Notes: generated from the sequence alone by a model not told the origin. DNA of 45,155 nucleotides from Pyrinomonadaceae bacterium (GCA_030838445.1 JAUZFQ010000117.1:1-45155); one strand, 5' to 3'. Shown: positions 27,603-36,543, counted from the first letter of the stretch. Translations and numbers: made by a program.

Positions 27603-28616
27603 TCACACGCGGCTCGCGGAGAAGTGTGCAGCACGACCGCCTTCCAACTGAGCGGCTTCGAGGTCGGCGGCCACCATCTCACGAATCATCTCCGCAAACG
27701 TGTACTCCGGCTCCCACCCCAACTCCTCTCGCGCCTTCCTTGCGTCTCCAATCAGCAAGTCCACTTCCGCCGGGCGCAGGAACCGCTCGTCGATCTTCAC
27801 GTACTCCCGGTAATCCAGCCCTACCTCACCGAACGCCCGCTCGCAGAACTCCCTCACCGTGTGCGTCTCGCCCGTTGCCACCACGTAGTCGTCCGGCCTC
27901 TCCTGTTGCAGCATCAGGTGCATCGCCCGCACATAATCCTTCGCATGCCCCCAATCGCGTTGCGCCTCCAGATTCCCCAGTTTCAACTCCTCTGCCAGCC
28001 CCAGCTTGATGCGTGCGGCCGTCGAGGTGATCTTCCGTGTCACGAACTCATACCCTCTGCGCGGCCCCTCGTGGTTGAACAACAGCCCCGACGAGCAGTA
28101 CATCCCGTACGCCTCCCGGTAGTTGCGCGTCAACTCGAACCCCGCCACTTTACTGATGCCGTAGGGTGAGCGCGGGTGAAAGCGCGTCGTCTCCGTCTGC
28201 GGTGTCTCGGCCACCTTGCCGAACATCTCCGAGGAGCCTGCGAAGTAGAAGCGGCACTTGGGGCGCAACTCTCTGAGTGCGGCGAGCATGTAGTGGGTGC
28301 CGTTGATGTTGGTGTTCATCGTCGAGAAGCCGTCGGTGAACGACTCGGCCACAAAACTTTGTGCGGCGAGGTGGTAGCACTCCGAGAACTCGACCTGGCT
28401 GACAACGTGAAAGAGCGACGGGTAGCTCTCCAAAGATGCAGCGTGCAAAGTCACTTTATCCAGTAAGTGCGCGATGCGTTGGAAGCGGCGGGCGGGGTCT
28501 TCCAAGGCCACGCGCCGCACGAGGCCGTGGACTTCGTAGCCTAACGAGAGCAGGTGCTCGGCCAAGTAGCTGCCGTCCTGTCCCGTGATCCCCGTAATTA
28601 ATGCTCTCTTCGTCAA
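27603..28616 (-). CDS. gmd: GDP-mannose 4,6-dehydratase
   Basis: MTKRALITGITGQDGSYLAEHLLSLGYEVHGLVRR; FYFAGSSEMFGKVAETPQTETTRFHPRSPYGISKVAGFELTRNYREAYGMYCSSGLLFNHEGPRRG; RDWGHAKDYVRAMHLMLQQ. Confidence 0.93.
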   Translation of the reverse strand: MTKRALITGITGQDGSYLAEHLLSLGYEVHGLVRRVALEDPARRFQRIAHLLDKVTLHAASLESYPSLFHVVSQVEFSECYHLAAQSFVAESFTDGFSTMNTNINGTHYMLAALRELRPKCRFYFAGSSEMFGKVAETPQTETTRFHPRSPYGISKVAGFELTRNYREAYGMYCSSGLLFNHEGPRRGYEFVTRKITSTAARIKLGLAEELKLGNLEAQRDWGHAKDYVRAMHLMLQQERPDDYVVATGETHTVREFCERAFGEVGLDYREYVKIDERFLRPAEVDLLIGDARKAREELGWEPEYTFAEMIREMVAADLEAAQLEGGRAAHFSASRV

Positions 28617-28688
28617 GCGATAAACTCCTGAGTAAATTTGTCCCGGCGTCGGACGCTATCCACCGTCCGCGTGTGTTGGACATGAAGC

Positions 28689-28709
28689 GGGCGGGGATGC
28701 GCCCCGCCC
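28689..28709. repeat. GC-rich stem-loop between DegT and gmd genes
   Basis: GGGCGGGG-atgcg-CCCCGCCC perfect 8-bp stem, 5-nt loop; no T-tract follows on the minus strand. Confidence 0.6.
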
Positions 28710-28751
28710 ATAAGGTAATTCATCCGGCCGCTAAATTCATCCCGCCGCCCG

Positions 28752-29888
28752 TCAAGGTTGGAAGCGGCTGATGACGTCAACGACGTATTGTTGTTGTTCG
28801 AGCCGCAGTTCGGGGTAGATGGGCAAGGCCAGCGTTTCGCGCGCGGCGCGTTCCGCTTCGGGCAGCGCGCCCGCCGCGTAGCCGAGGTAACTGAAACACT
28901 CCTGCAAGTGCAGCGGCACGGGGTAGTAAATTTTGCTGCCGACGCCGTGCGCACGCAAGTGTTCGATGAGCGCGTCGCGGTGTTGGGGGACGCGCACGAC
29001 GTACTGGTGGAAGATGTGCCGGACGTTCTCGCGGATGAACGGCACGCGCAGGTTGAAATTGAGGCGCGCGTTCGTCAGCAGGAGCGAGTAAGTCTCCGCG
29101 CGTTCGCGCCGCGCCTGCGACCAACTGTCGAGGTGCGGGAGTTTGACGCGCAGGATCGCGGCCTGCAAGGCGTCGAGGCGACTGTTGATGCCAATCTCGT
29201 TATGGAGGTATTCGGTCGCGCCGCCGTGGACGCGCAGTGTGAGCAGGCGCGCGGCGAGCGCGTCGTCGTCGGTCGTCAGCATCCCTGCGTCGCCCGCCGC
29301 GCCGAGGTTCTTCGTCGGGTAGAAACTGAAACAGCCGATTGCACTCATAGACCCCGCGCGCCGCCCGTTGTCCTCCGCGCCGATGGCCTGCGCCGCGTCT
29401 TCGATGAGGGGCAGGTTGTGACGCGCGGCGACTTCCGCGAGCGCGTCCATCGCGGCGCACTGGCCGTAGAGGTGGACGGGCAAAAGAGCGCGCGTGCGTT
29501 CGGTGATCGCGGCTTCGACGAGCGACGGGTCGAGGTTGTAGGTGCGCGGTTCGATGTCCACGAAGACGGGCATCGCGCCCGTGCGCATGACGGCGCTCGC
29601 GGTGGCGAAGAAGCTGAACGGCGTCGTGATCACTTCGTCGCCCGCCTTGATGTCCAAGGCCATGAGCGCGAGCAGGAGCGCGTCCGAGCCGGAAGCGCAG
29701 CCGACGGCGTGCCGCGTCGTAGAGTAACGCGCGATCTCCTCTTCGAGCAGGCGCACTTCCTCGCCCAGGACGAACTGTTGCGAGTCGAGGACGCGATCCG
29801 TGGCCGCGCGCAACTCTTCGCGCAAAGCGGCGTGCTGCTGTTTCAAGTCGAGCAGCGGGACGTTCATTTGTGCTGACGCTTGTGTCAT
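28752..29888 (-). CDS. DegT/DnrJ/EryC1 family PLP-dependent sugar aminotransferase
   Basis: [25 protein letters not shown]...[37 protein letters not shown]...[44 protein letters not shown]; 378 aa. Confidence 0.9.
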   Translation of the reverse strand: MTQASAQMNVPLLDLKQQHAALREELRAATDRVLDSQQFVLGEEVRLLEEEIARYSTTRHAVGCASGSDALLLALMALDIKAGDEVITTPFSFFATASAVMRTGAMPVFVDIEPRTYNLDPSLVEAAITERTRALLPVHLYGQCAAMDALAEVAARHNLPLIEDAAQAIGAEDNGRRAGSMSAIGCFSFYPTKNLGAAGDAGMLTTDDDALAARLLTLRVHGGATEYLHNEIGINSRLDALQAAILRVKLPHLDSWSQARRERAETYSLLLTNARLNFNLRVPFIRENVRHIFHQYVVRVPQHRDALIEHLRAHGVGSKIYYPVPLHLQECFSYLGYAAGALPEAERAARETLALPIYPELRLEQQQYVVDVISRFQP

Positions 29889-29986
29889 AGAACTTTGAAC
29901 TTTTCGATCTCCTATCAGTCACTCTCTCCCGCGGCTCACGCCGCTGGCAACATAACCCGTCGCCCCTCGCGGGGCTTGCACAACTT

Positions 29987-30052
29987 ACTCCGGCAACTCG
30001 ATCAATCCACTCCGGCAACTCGATCAATTCACTCCGGCAACTCGATCAACTT
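29987..30052. repeat. Three tandem copies of a 22-bp unit overlapping the 3' end of the oxidoreductase gene
   Basis: actccggcaactcgatcaatcc / actccggcaactcgatcaattc / actccggcaactcgatcaactt; the last copy encodes the C-terminus LIELPE-stop. Confidence 0.9.
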
Positions 30053-31057
30053 TCCGCCCTGATTGATTGACTCCTGCGCGGCTTCGAGCAGGCGCACGAC
30101 GCGCAGGCCGGCCGCGCCGTCGGTGAGCGGCGCGCGCTTGCTTGTGATGGCGTCGAGGAACTCTGCGGAGACGTGCGTCAGGGCTTCGGTCGAGTCGAGT
30201 TTGGGAACCCACACGTCGCCGGTGCGGTAGCTGACGAGCGTCTGGTAGGCCGCCTCCTTGTCACTGTCCGACTCGATGCGGTTCGCCGTCACGCCCTTGT
30301 CATAGACGCGCACCTTCTCGGTCGGTTCGATGTCGTCGTAGACGATCATCTTGCGGCTGCCCGCGATGAGCGTGCGACGGATCTTGACGGGCGAGAGCCA
30401 GTTGAAATGAAAGTGCGCGATGAACGAGTCGGCGAAGCGCAGCATGACGTAGGCGATGTTTTCGATCCCGGCTTCGATGTGACTGCTGCCCGTCGCCGTC
30501 AGCGCGACGGGCTGGCGCGCGACGAGGTAGTCCATGATCGAGAGGTCGTGCGGGGCTAAATCCCAGACGACGTTGATGTCGCGCTGGAAGAGGCCGAGGT
30601 TGATCCGCACCGAGTCGAAGTAGAGCAACTCGCCGAGTTCGCCGCTCTCGACGATCTCCTTGATGCGGCGCACCGCGCCCGTGTAGACGAACGTGTGATC
30701 CACCATCAGGGTGAGGCCGCGCCGCGTCGCGAGTTCGACGAGTTCGCGCGCCTCCCGGCTGGTCGTCGTGAAAGGTTTTTCGATGAGGACGTGCTTGCCC
30801 GCCATGAGCGCGTCTTTCGCGAACTTGTAGTGCGTGGCGACGGGCGTGGCGATGACGACGGCCGCGAGTTCTGGGTCGGCGAGCAACTGCCTGTAGTCGG
30901 CGGCGGTGCGCGTGGCGGGGTAGCGGCGGCCGATGGCGTTCAGGCGCTTCTCGTCCGTGTCGCAAATCCAGCGCAGTTGCGCGCGCTCGTTCTCCGCGAA
31001 GTTGCGGATGAGGTTCGGCCCCCAGTAGCCGCAGCCGATGACGCCGATGGTGATCAT
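30029..31057 (-). CDS. Gfo/Idh/MocA family oxidoreductase (WbpB/WlbA-like)
   Basis: MITIGVIGCGYWGPNLIRNFAENERAQLRWICDTDEKRL...HVLIEKPFTTTSREARELVELATRRGLTLMVDHTFVYTGAVRRIKEIV; adjacent to DegT and LbH acetyltransferase genes. Confidence 0.88.
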   Translation of the reverse strand: MITIGVIGCGYWGPNLIRNFAENERAQLRWICDTDEKRLNAIGRRYPATRTAADYRQLLADPELAAVVIATPVATHYKFAKDALMAGKHVLIEKPFTTTSREARELVELATRRGLTLMVDHTFVYTGAVRRIKEIVESGELGELLYFDSVRINLGLFQRDINVVWDLAPHDLSIMDYLVARQPVALTATGSSHIEAGIENIAYVMLRFADSFIAHFHFNWLSPVKIRRTLIAGSRKMIVYDDIEPTEKVRVYDKGVTANRIESDSDKEAAYQTLVSYRTGDVWVPKLDSTEALTHVSAEFLDAITSKRAPLTDGAAGLRVVRLLEAAQESINQGGKLIELPE

Positions 31058-31061
31058 AGAG

Positions 31062-31185
31062 AGTTGTCCGTCGTCAGTCGTGCGTTGTCAGTTGTTCGTG
31101 TTGGTTTGGTCGAACGTGGCCGACGGGGCGTGGCTATCATCATGCGTGATAGTTAAACACGCGCGGCGGACAACTGACTACCGGC
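31062..31185. repeat. Inverted repeat of 7-nt units (CAGTTGT family); right arm lies within the 3' end of the downstream CDS
   Basis: gagttgtccgtcgtcagtcgtgcgttgtcagttgttcgtg ... ggacaactgactaccgg. Confidence 0.75.
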
Positions 31186-32322
31186 GAAGGAGCGGACGGC
31201 TTCGGCCACGCGCTCGATCTGTGCGGCAGTCAACTCCGGAAACATGGGGAGCGAGAGGACGCGCGCGGCCTGACGTTCGGCTTCCGGGTAGTCGCCCGCG
31301 CGGTGGCCGAGCGACGCGTAGGCCGGTTGCAGGTGGACGGGCACTGGATAGTGGACGCCGGTCTGGACGCCCGCCGCCGCGAGGTGCTGTTGCAACGCAT
31401 CGCGCTCGTCGCTCTGCACGACGTAGAGGTGATAGATGTGACGCGCATAAGGCAACTCTTGCGGGAGCATGAGCGCGCCGCCGTTATCGCTGTCGCCTTT
31501 GCCCGCGCCGCCTTCGCCGTCGCCCGCGGCGGACAGCAGTTCGTGGTAGCGCGCGGCGTGCGCGCGGCGCAGTTCGTTCCAGTTATCGAGGTGTTTGAGT
31601 TTGACGTTTAAGACCGCGCCCTGAATGCCTTCGAGGCGGAAGTTGTAGCCGATGATGTCGTGGCGATACTTCTGCTCCGAGCCGTGGTCGCGCAGGAGTC
31701 GCACGCGCCGCGCCACTTCCGCGTCGTCCGTCACGACCGCGCCGCCCTCGCCGTAGGCTCCCAGATTTTTGCCGGGATAGAAACTGAAACAGTTCGCGCG
31801 GCCGAGCGCTCCGACGCGCCGCCCCTTGTAGAGACTGCCGTGCGCCTGCGCCGCGTCTTCGATGACCGAGAGATTGTGGCGCGCGGCGATCTCGAAGATC
31901 GGATCGAGGTCGGCCGACTGGCCGTAGAGGTGTACGGGGATGATGGCGCGCGTGCGCGGGGTGATCGCGGCCTCGATCTTCGTCGGGTCAATCGTGTAAG
32001 AGACTGGATCGGCGTCCACGAAGACGGGCGTCGCGCCCGCGGTCGAGACGGCTTCGGCGGTGGCGAAGAACGTGTTGGCGGGGACGAGCACCTCGTCGCC
32101 GGCAGTGACGCCGCAGGCCGTGACGGCGAGTTGGACGGCCGCCGTGCCGCTGCTCACGCCGACGCAAAAACGCGCGCCGAGGTATTCGGCGAACGCCGCC
32201 TCGAACGCCTCCACCTCGCGGCCGAGGATGAAGGCCGCGCTCTCCACGACGCGCCCGATGGCCTCGTCAACTTCCAGCTTGATCGAGCGGTACTGCGCTT
32301 GCAGATCAACGAAAGGAATCAT
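31153..32322 (-). CDS. DegT/DnrJ/EryC1 family PLP-dependent sugar aminotransferase (WbpE/WlbC-like)
   Basis: MIPFVDLQAQYRSIKLEVDEAIGRVVESAAFILGREVEAFE...SVIEDAAQAHGSLYKGRRVGALGRANCFSFYPGKNLGAYGEGGAVVTDD; 389 aa. Confidence 0.9.
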   Translation of the reverse strand: MIPFVDLQAQYRSIKLEVDEAIGRVVESAAFILGREVEAFEAAFAEYLGARFCVGVSSGTAAVQLAVTACGVTAGDEVLVPANTFFATAEAVSTAGATPVFVDADPVSYTIDPTKIEAAITPRTRAIIPVHLYGQSADLDPIFEIAARHNLSVIEDAAQAHGSLYKGRRVGALGRANCFSFYPGKNLGAYGEGGAVVTDDAEVARRVRLLRDHGSEQKYRHDIIGYNFRLEGIQGAVLNVKLKHLDNWNELRRAHAARYHELLSAAGDGEGGAGKGDSDNGGALMLPQELPYARHIYHLYVVQSDERDALQQHLAAAGVQTGVHYPVPVHLQPAYASLGHRAGDYPEAERQAARVLSLPMFPELTAAQIERVAEAVRSFAGSQLSAARV

Positions 32323-32327
32323 AAAGA

Positions 32328-32521
32328 CAGTGACGAGTGACAGGTGACAAGTGACGAGTTAAGACAAAAAGTTATGTCGCCGCTTGTCGCTCAAGAACTG
32401 ACAAGTGACAAGCGACGAGAGCAAAGACAAGCAGTTAAAAAAGCGACGAGCGAGAAGTGATGCGAGGAAGACAAGTTTCTGGTTTTAACTTGTCACTCGT
32501 CACTTGTCACTCGTCACTTTT
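32328..32521. repeat. Inverted repeat of 7-nt units (GACAAGT/GACGAGT); right arm overlaps the 3' end of the acetyltransferase CDS
   Basis: agtgacgagtgacaggtgacaagtgacgagtt ... cttgtcactcgtcacttgtcactcgtcactttt, with additional decayed copies between (actgacaagtgacaagcgacgag). Confidence 0.87.
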
Positions 32522-32982
32522 AATATCCGTGCCGGGTTGCCCGCGACGGTCGCGTCGGGGGGCACGTCGTGGGTGACGACCGCGCCCGCGCCGACGGTCG
32601 CGCGCTCGCCGATCTCGATGCCGCCGAGGATGACCGCGCCCGTGCCGATGGACGCGCCGCGCCGGACGATGGTGCGTTCGAGCGTCCAGTCGGCCTCCGT
32701 CTGCGGCGTGCCGTCCGGCCGGGTTGCGCGCGGGCGGCGGTCGTTGATGAACTGCACGCCGTGGCCGACGAACACTTCGTCTTCGACCGAGACGCCCTCG
32801 CAGATAAAGGTGTGGCTGGAAATTTTGCAGCGCGCCCCGACGCGCGCGCCCTTCTGGATTTCGACGAACGTGCCGATGCGCGTCTCGTCGCCGATCTCGC
32901 AGCCGTAGAGGTTGACGAAGTTGTAAATCTGCACGTCGCGCCCCAGCACAACGTCGTCGGCGATGGCGCAGAACTCTCTCAT
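32500..32982 (-). CDS. Left-handed beta-helix N-acyltransferase (WbpD/WlbB-like)
   Basis: FCAIADDVVLGRDVQIYNFVNLYGCEIGDETRIGTFVEIQKGARVGARCKISSHTFICEGVSVEDEVFVGHGVQFINDRRPRA; 160 aa. Confidence 0.9.
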   Translation of the reverse strand: MREFCAIADDVVLGRDVQIYNFVNLYGCEIGDETRIGTFVEIQKGARVGARCKISSHTFICEGVSVEDEVFVGHGVQFINDRRPRATRPDGTPQTEADWTLERTIVRRGASIGTGAVILGGIEIGERATVGAGAVVTHDVPPDATVAGNPARILKVTSDK

Positions 32983-32985
32983 AAA

Positions 32986-33096
32986 AAAGTTTCAGGTTTC
33001 AGGTTTCAGGTTTCAAGTTTAAGACCGGAACACCGCAGTCCTGAAACCTGAAATCTGAAACCTGAAACCTTCTATTCAGTCCTGAAACTTGAAACC
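32986..33096. repeat. Inverted repeat of 7-nt units (CAGGTTT / AAACCTG)
   Basis: gtttcaggtttcaggtttcaggtttcaagttt ... cctgaaacctgaaatctgaaacctgaaacct...cctgaaacttgaaaccc. Confidence 0.9.
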
Positions 33097-33098
33097 CG

Positions 33099-35501
33099 TC
33101 ATTTCGATTTCGCGGTTTCGGCGTAATCGTCGGCGGCCGTCTGGTCTTCGTCCTCGTTGGCGTAGTAGCTCGAATAGTAGCCGGAGTAGTAGTAGTAATC
33201 CGAGGATTCGAGTTTGACGTTGTTGAGGACGATGCCGTAGATGTGCGCGCCCACGTCGAGGAGTTGCTGCTTGGCGCGGCGCACGACGGCGCGCGACGAG
33301 CGGCCGCCGTGCACCACGAGCATCACGCCGTCAACCATCGTCGAGAGAATCGAGGCGTCCGTGAACGAGATGGCGGGCGGCGAGTCAATGATGATGTGCG
33401 TGAAGTTGTCGCTGAGGAGCGTGATCAGGCGGCGCATCTCTTCCGAGCCGAGGAGTTCCGCGGAGTTCGGCGGCACGGGGCCGGAAGTGATGATCTTCAA
33501 GTTCGGCAGCTTGTCGTACTCCTGCACAATCGCGCCGATGTTCGTGTCGCCCGACAGGTAGTTCGTCACGCCGCGCGTGTTCGGCAGCCCGAAGTGGGCG
33601 TGGATGCGCGGGCGGCGCAGGTCGCAGTCGAGAATGAGAACTTCCGCGCCGGTCTGCGCGAGCATGACGGCGGTGTTGACGGCCGTCGTCGTCTTGCCCT
33701 CGGACGGTTGGCTCGACGTGACGAGGACGGTCTTCGGCGGCTGCCCGGCCGACGACAGCAGGAGCGACGTGCGCAGGTGGCGGTAAGCCTCCGCGACGGG
33801 CGAACGCTTCTCTTCGATGAGCGCGAGCGCGGTGGCCGTCGGGTCGGGGTTCGCGCCCGCCCCGGCAGCGTGGCGCGCGGGGAGCGCGAAGCGGCGTTCG
33901 GCGCGCGGCGCGGGGATCAAGGCCAGCGTCGGGAGATGGATGTGGCGATCCACGTCCTCGATGGACTTGAGCGTGTCGTCGAGGTAGTCGAGCAGGAAGG
34001 CCAGACCGATGCCTGCGGCGAGCGAGAGCAGGAGCGCGATCATGATGTTGCGCACGCGCGGCGGCCCGATGACCTCGGCGCGGCGCGCGGGCGTCGAAAT
34101 GGTGATGTTGTTCGGCACTTCCGTGCCCGTCACGTCGAACTCTTTCTTGCCCTGAATCGCCGTGTTGTAAAGCTGCTTGATCGTCTCCAGTTCCTGCACC
34201 TTGATGTCGAGTTGGCCTTCGGACTGGCTTTGCGCGTTCGCTTGCCCGCGCGCGGTCGAGTTCGATTGGCGGAGCGAGTTTTCGCGCATCACCGCGGCTT
34301 TATAGCTGCCCTCGATAGTGCTCACCACATCTCTCGCTTGTTTGTCGAGCGCGGCCTGCACTTGCTCCTGCTGTTTTTCAATCTTCTTCACGGCAGGCCA
34401 CTCTTTGGTGTACTGCACGAGCAGGGCTTGCTTCTGCTCCTCAAGTACGCTCAGCTTGTCGCGCCACTCCTGAACCGACTTGTTATTCATCACCTCCGGA
34501 ATAGAGTAGATGTCCTGCGTGCCTTGCGCGACGCGATAGGAGGCTTCCAGTTCCTTGCGCTTGTCTTCGGCCTGCATCATCTGGGTGGTGGACATGCCGA
34601 GAATAGCCTTCGTCAAATCCTGCCCGTCGGCCGCGCCGAGCGGCAGATTGTGGCTCCGCTTGAAGGCGATGATCTCTTCTTGCTTCTGCCGGTAGGAGGC
34701 TTGCAGGTCGGTGATGTTCTTGGCGAGTTGTTCGGCCGACTTGACCGAGCCGGAAGTCTCGCGCTCGATGTTGTCCTGGATGAAGACGAGGGCGAGCGTG
34801 TCCGCGATCTTCATCGCGAGTTCGGGGTTGGTGTGCTCGTAGACGATCTTGACGAGGTTCGTGCGCTCGACCGGATCAATCGTCAGGTTGGCGCGCAGCG
34901 CGTCTTCGTAGGCGAGCATCCGCTGCGCCTGTTCGGGCGTCAGCTTGTCGGCTTCGGTGCGGGTCGTCGGGGCGTCGTCAACGACGGCGAGGCCGCCCTC
35001 TTGTCCCGCGGCGGGCGCGGCGGCCGGTTTCTGCCGCGAGAACATGCGGCGCACGGTGGCGAACAAACTCGGCCGCGCTTGGCCGCCGACGAAGGCCGGG
35101 TTGTTTTGCAGGTCGAGCGCGAGGATGACTTTGCGGTGGAGGCGCGGGTTCTCAAGAAGCGCGAGTTGCGTGCCCCAGTAGGCCGGGTCGTTCTGCGCGT
35201 TGATGACGAACTCTTTCGTCTTCAAGAGGTTCTTCGTCTTCTGCTCGATCTGCATGACCGACTCGGCGCGGTAGATGGTCGGCTGGCGGTACATCTGGAT
35301 CGCGACGAGCGACGTGACGACGACGAGCAAGCTCAGGATGAGCCACTTGCGTTTCAACACGACCGACAGGTAGTCGCGCAGGTGCGTCGGCTCGGAGAGC
35401 GAGTAGGTGTTGTTCGGCCGGTCGGGTTGCGTCAATTCGCGCAACGGGCGGTCGAGGTTCGTACCGGGAGTCAACGGCAGCAGGCGATTATCTTGAGACA
35501 T
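33099..35501 (-). CDS. Polysaccharide biosynthesis tyrosine autokinase (Wzc-like, BY-kinase)
   Basis: Wzz-like N-terminus with TM segment (RKWLILSLLVVVTSLVAIQMYRQPTIYRAES); Walker A SSQPSEGKTTTAVNTA; Walker A' LILDCDLRRPRIH; Tyr-rich tail DYYYYSGYYSSYY. Confidence 0.93.
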   Translation of the reverse strand: MSQDNRLLPLTPGTNLDRPLRELTQPDRPNNTYSLSEPTHLRDYLSVVLKRKWLILSLLVVVTSLVAIQMYRQPTIYRAESVMQIEQKTKNLLKTKEFVINAQNDPAYWGTQLALLENPRLHRKVILALDLQNNPAFVGGQARPSLFATVRRMFSRQKPAAAPAAGQEGGLAVVDDAPTTRTEADKLTPEQAQRMLAYEDALRANLTIDPVERTNLVKIVYEHTNPELAMKIADTLALVFIQDNIERETSGSVKSAEQLAKNITDLQASYRQKQEEIIAFKRSHNLPLGAADGQDLTKAILGMSTTQMMQAEDKRKELEASYRVAQGTQDIYSIPEVMNNKSVQEWRDKLSVLEEQKQALLVQYTKEWPAVKKIEKQQEQVQAALDKQARDVVSTIEGSYKAAVMRENSLRQSNSTARGQANAQSQSEGQLDIKVQELETIKQLYNTAIQGKKEFDVTGTEVPNNITISTPARRAEVIGPPRVRNIMIALLLSLAAGIGLAFLLDYLDDTLKSIEDVDRHIHLPTLALIPAPRAERRFALPARHAAGAGANPDPTATALALIEEKRSPVAEAYRHLRTSLLLSSAGQPPKTVLVTSSQPSEGKTTTAVNTAVMLAQTGAEVLILDCDLRRPRIHAHFGLPNTRGVTNYLSGDTNIGAIVQEYDKLPNLKIITSGPVPPNSAELLGSEEMRRLITLLSDNFTHIIIDSPPAISFTDASILSTMVDGVMLVVHGGRSSRAVVRRAKQQLLDVGAHIYGIVLNNVKLESSDYYYYSGYYSSYYANEDEDQTAADDYAETAKSK

Positions 35502-35605
35502 CTTCGTTCAACCTTAAAACTTCAGAAATACCAACACGGTCGGGCACACATGCAAGCGACGCATAATAACAGAGACGGGCGAAAGGATGAAGGCATAAAG
35601 ACAGG

Positions 35606-35708
35606 AGGTTAAAGGGGAAAGGGGAAGGGGGAAAGGGAGAGCCGCGCCGCAACCGATACGTTTTCTTCCCGATTCTTCCCTTTACCCTTTACCCTTCCCC
35701 CTCTACTT
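35606..35708. repeat. Inverted repeat of 7-nt units (CCCTTTA / TAAAGGG); right arm overlaps the 3' end of the rmlD-like CDS
   Basis: aggttaaaggggaaaggggaagggggaaaggga ... cttccctttaccctttacccttccccct. Confidence 0.8.
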
Positions 35709-36543
35709 TCGCGAAATCGCGCAACGCCTCGCGCCAGTCGGGCAGGGGCGCGAAGCCGATGGCTTCCGAGAGCAGGCAGCGCAGGCGCGAGTTGCGCGGG
35801 CGCGGCGCGGGGCGCGAGAGCGAGTCCATGCTGACGCTCTCGATCTCGACATCCTCGACCCCGGCCGCACGCGCGGCCTCGCGCGCGAACTCCAGAAAAC
35901 TCGTGCCCTCGCCGCCGTTCACGACATGGAATGTTCCGGGCAGATCGCGCGCGGCCAGTTCGCGCAGCCGCGCGGCCAGATGCGGCGCGTAAGTCGGCGT
36001 GCCGTAGGCGTCGCTGATGGCTTTCAGATGTTCGCCGCGCCGCGCGCGTTCGACGACCGTGGCGAGAAAGTTTCGTCCGCCCACACCGAAAATCCAGCCC
36101 GTGCGGACGACGACGGTGCGCGCCGAGGCGCGCTGCGCGCGACGCTCGCCCTGTAGTTTGGCGATGCCGTAGGCGCTCTCCGGCGCAGGGTCGTCGCGCT
36201 GCGTGTAGAAGCCTTCCTTGCGGCCGTCGAACACATAGTCGGTCGAGATGGTGACGAACGACGCGCCCGCGAGACGACTCTCAGCCGCCAGTATCTCCAC
36301 GGCCTCGGCGTTGATGAGAAGGGCGCGTTCGGGGTTCAACTCGCAGCCGTCAACGTCCGTCCACGCCGCGCAGTTGACGACTGCCTCCGGGCGTTCGCGC
36401 GCGAACACTTCGCGCACCGCTTGGGCCTGCGTGATGTCGAGCGTCGCGCGTTCGTGCGCGAACACCTCGTCGCCCTGCGCCGACGCGTGTGCGACGAGCG
36501 CGCGCCCGACCATGCCGCCCGCCCCGGTGATTAAAATTTTCAC
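35689..36543 (-). CDS. rmlD: dTDP-4-dehydrorhamnose reductase
   Basis: (V)KILITGAGGMVGRALVAHASAQGDEVFAHERATLDITQAQAVREVFARERPEAVVNCAAWTDVDGCE. GTG start with GTGA overlap to the upstream stop (track ORF extends to 36669). Confidence 0.9.
   Translation of the reverse strand: MKILITGAGGMVGRALVAHASAQGDEVFAHERATLDITQAQAVREVFARERPEAVVNCAAWTDVDGCELNPERALLINAEAVEILAAESRLAGASFVTISTDYVFDGRKEGFYTQRDDPAPESAYGIAKLQGERRAQRASARTVVVRTGWIFGVGGRNFLATVVERARRGEHLKAISDAYGTPTYAPHLAARLRELAARDLPGTFHVVNGGEGTSFLEFAREAARAAGVEDVEIESVSMDSLSRPAPRPRNSRLRCLLSEAIGFAPLPDWREALRDFAKVEGEG

Noticed and set aside
29200-30027. 275-aa minus ORF beginning MIELPEWIDRVAGVS
   Set aside because: Its start derives from the 22-bp tandem duplicate of the neighbouring gene's 3' end, and it overlaps the DegT gene in another frame.
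32328-33096. CRISPR-like clustered repeats
   Set aside because: Repeats are contiguous imperfect heptamers in inverted arms without unique spacers of uniform length; no cas genes seen.
33243-35612. 789-aa plus-strand ORF opposite the BY-kinase
   Set aside because: Arg/Val/Glu-rich shadow ORF from high-GC codon bias; the minus strand encodes an unmistakable Wzc-like kinase.
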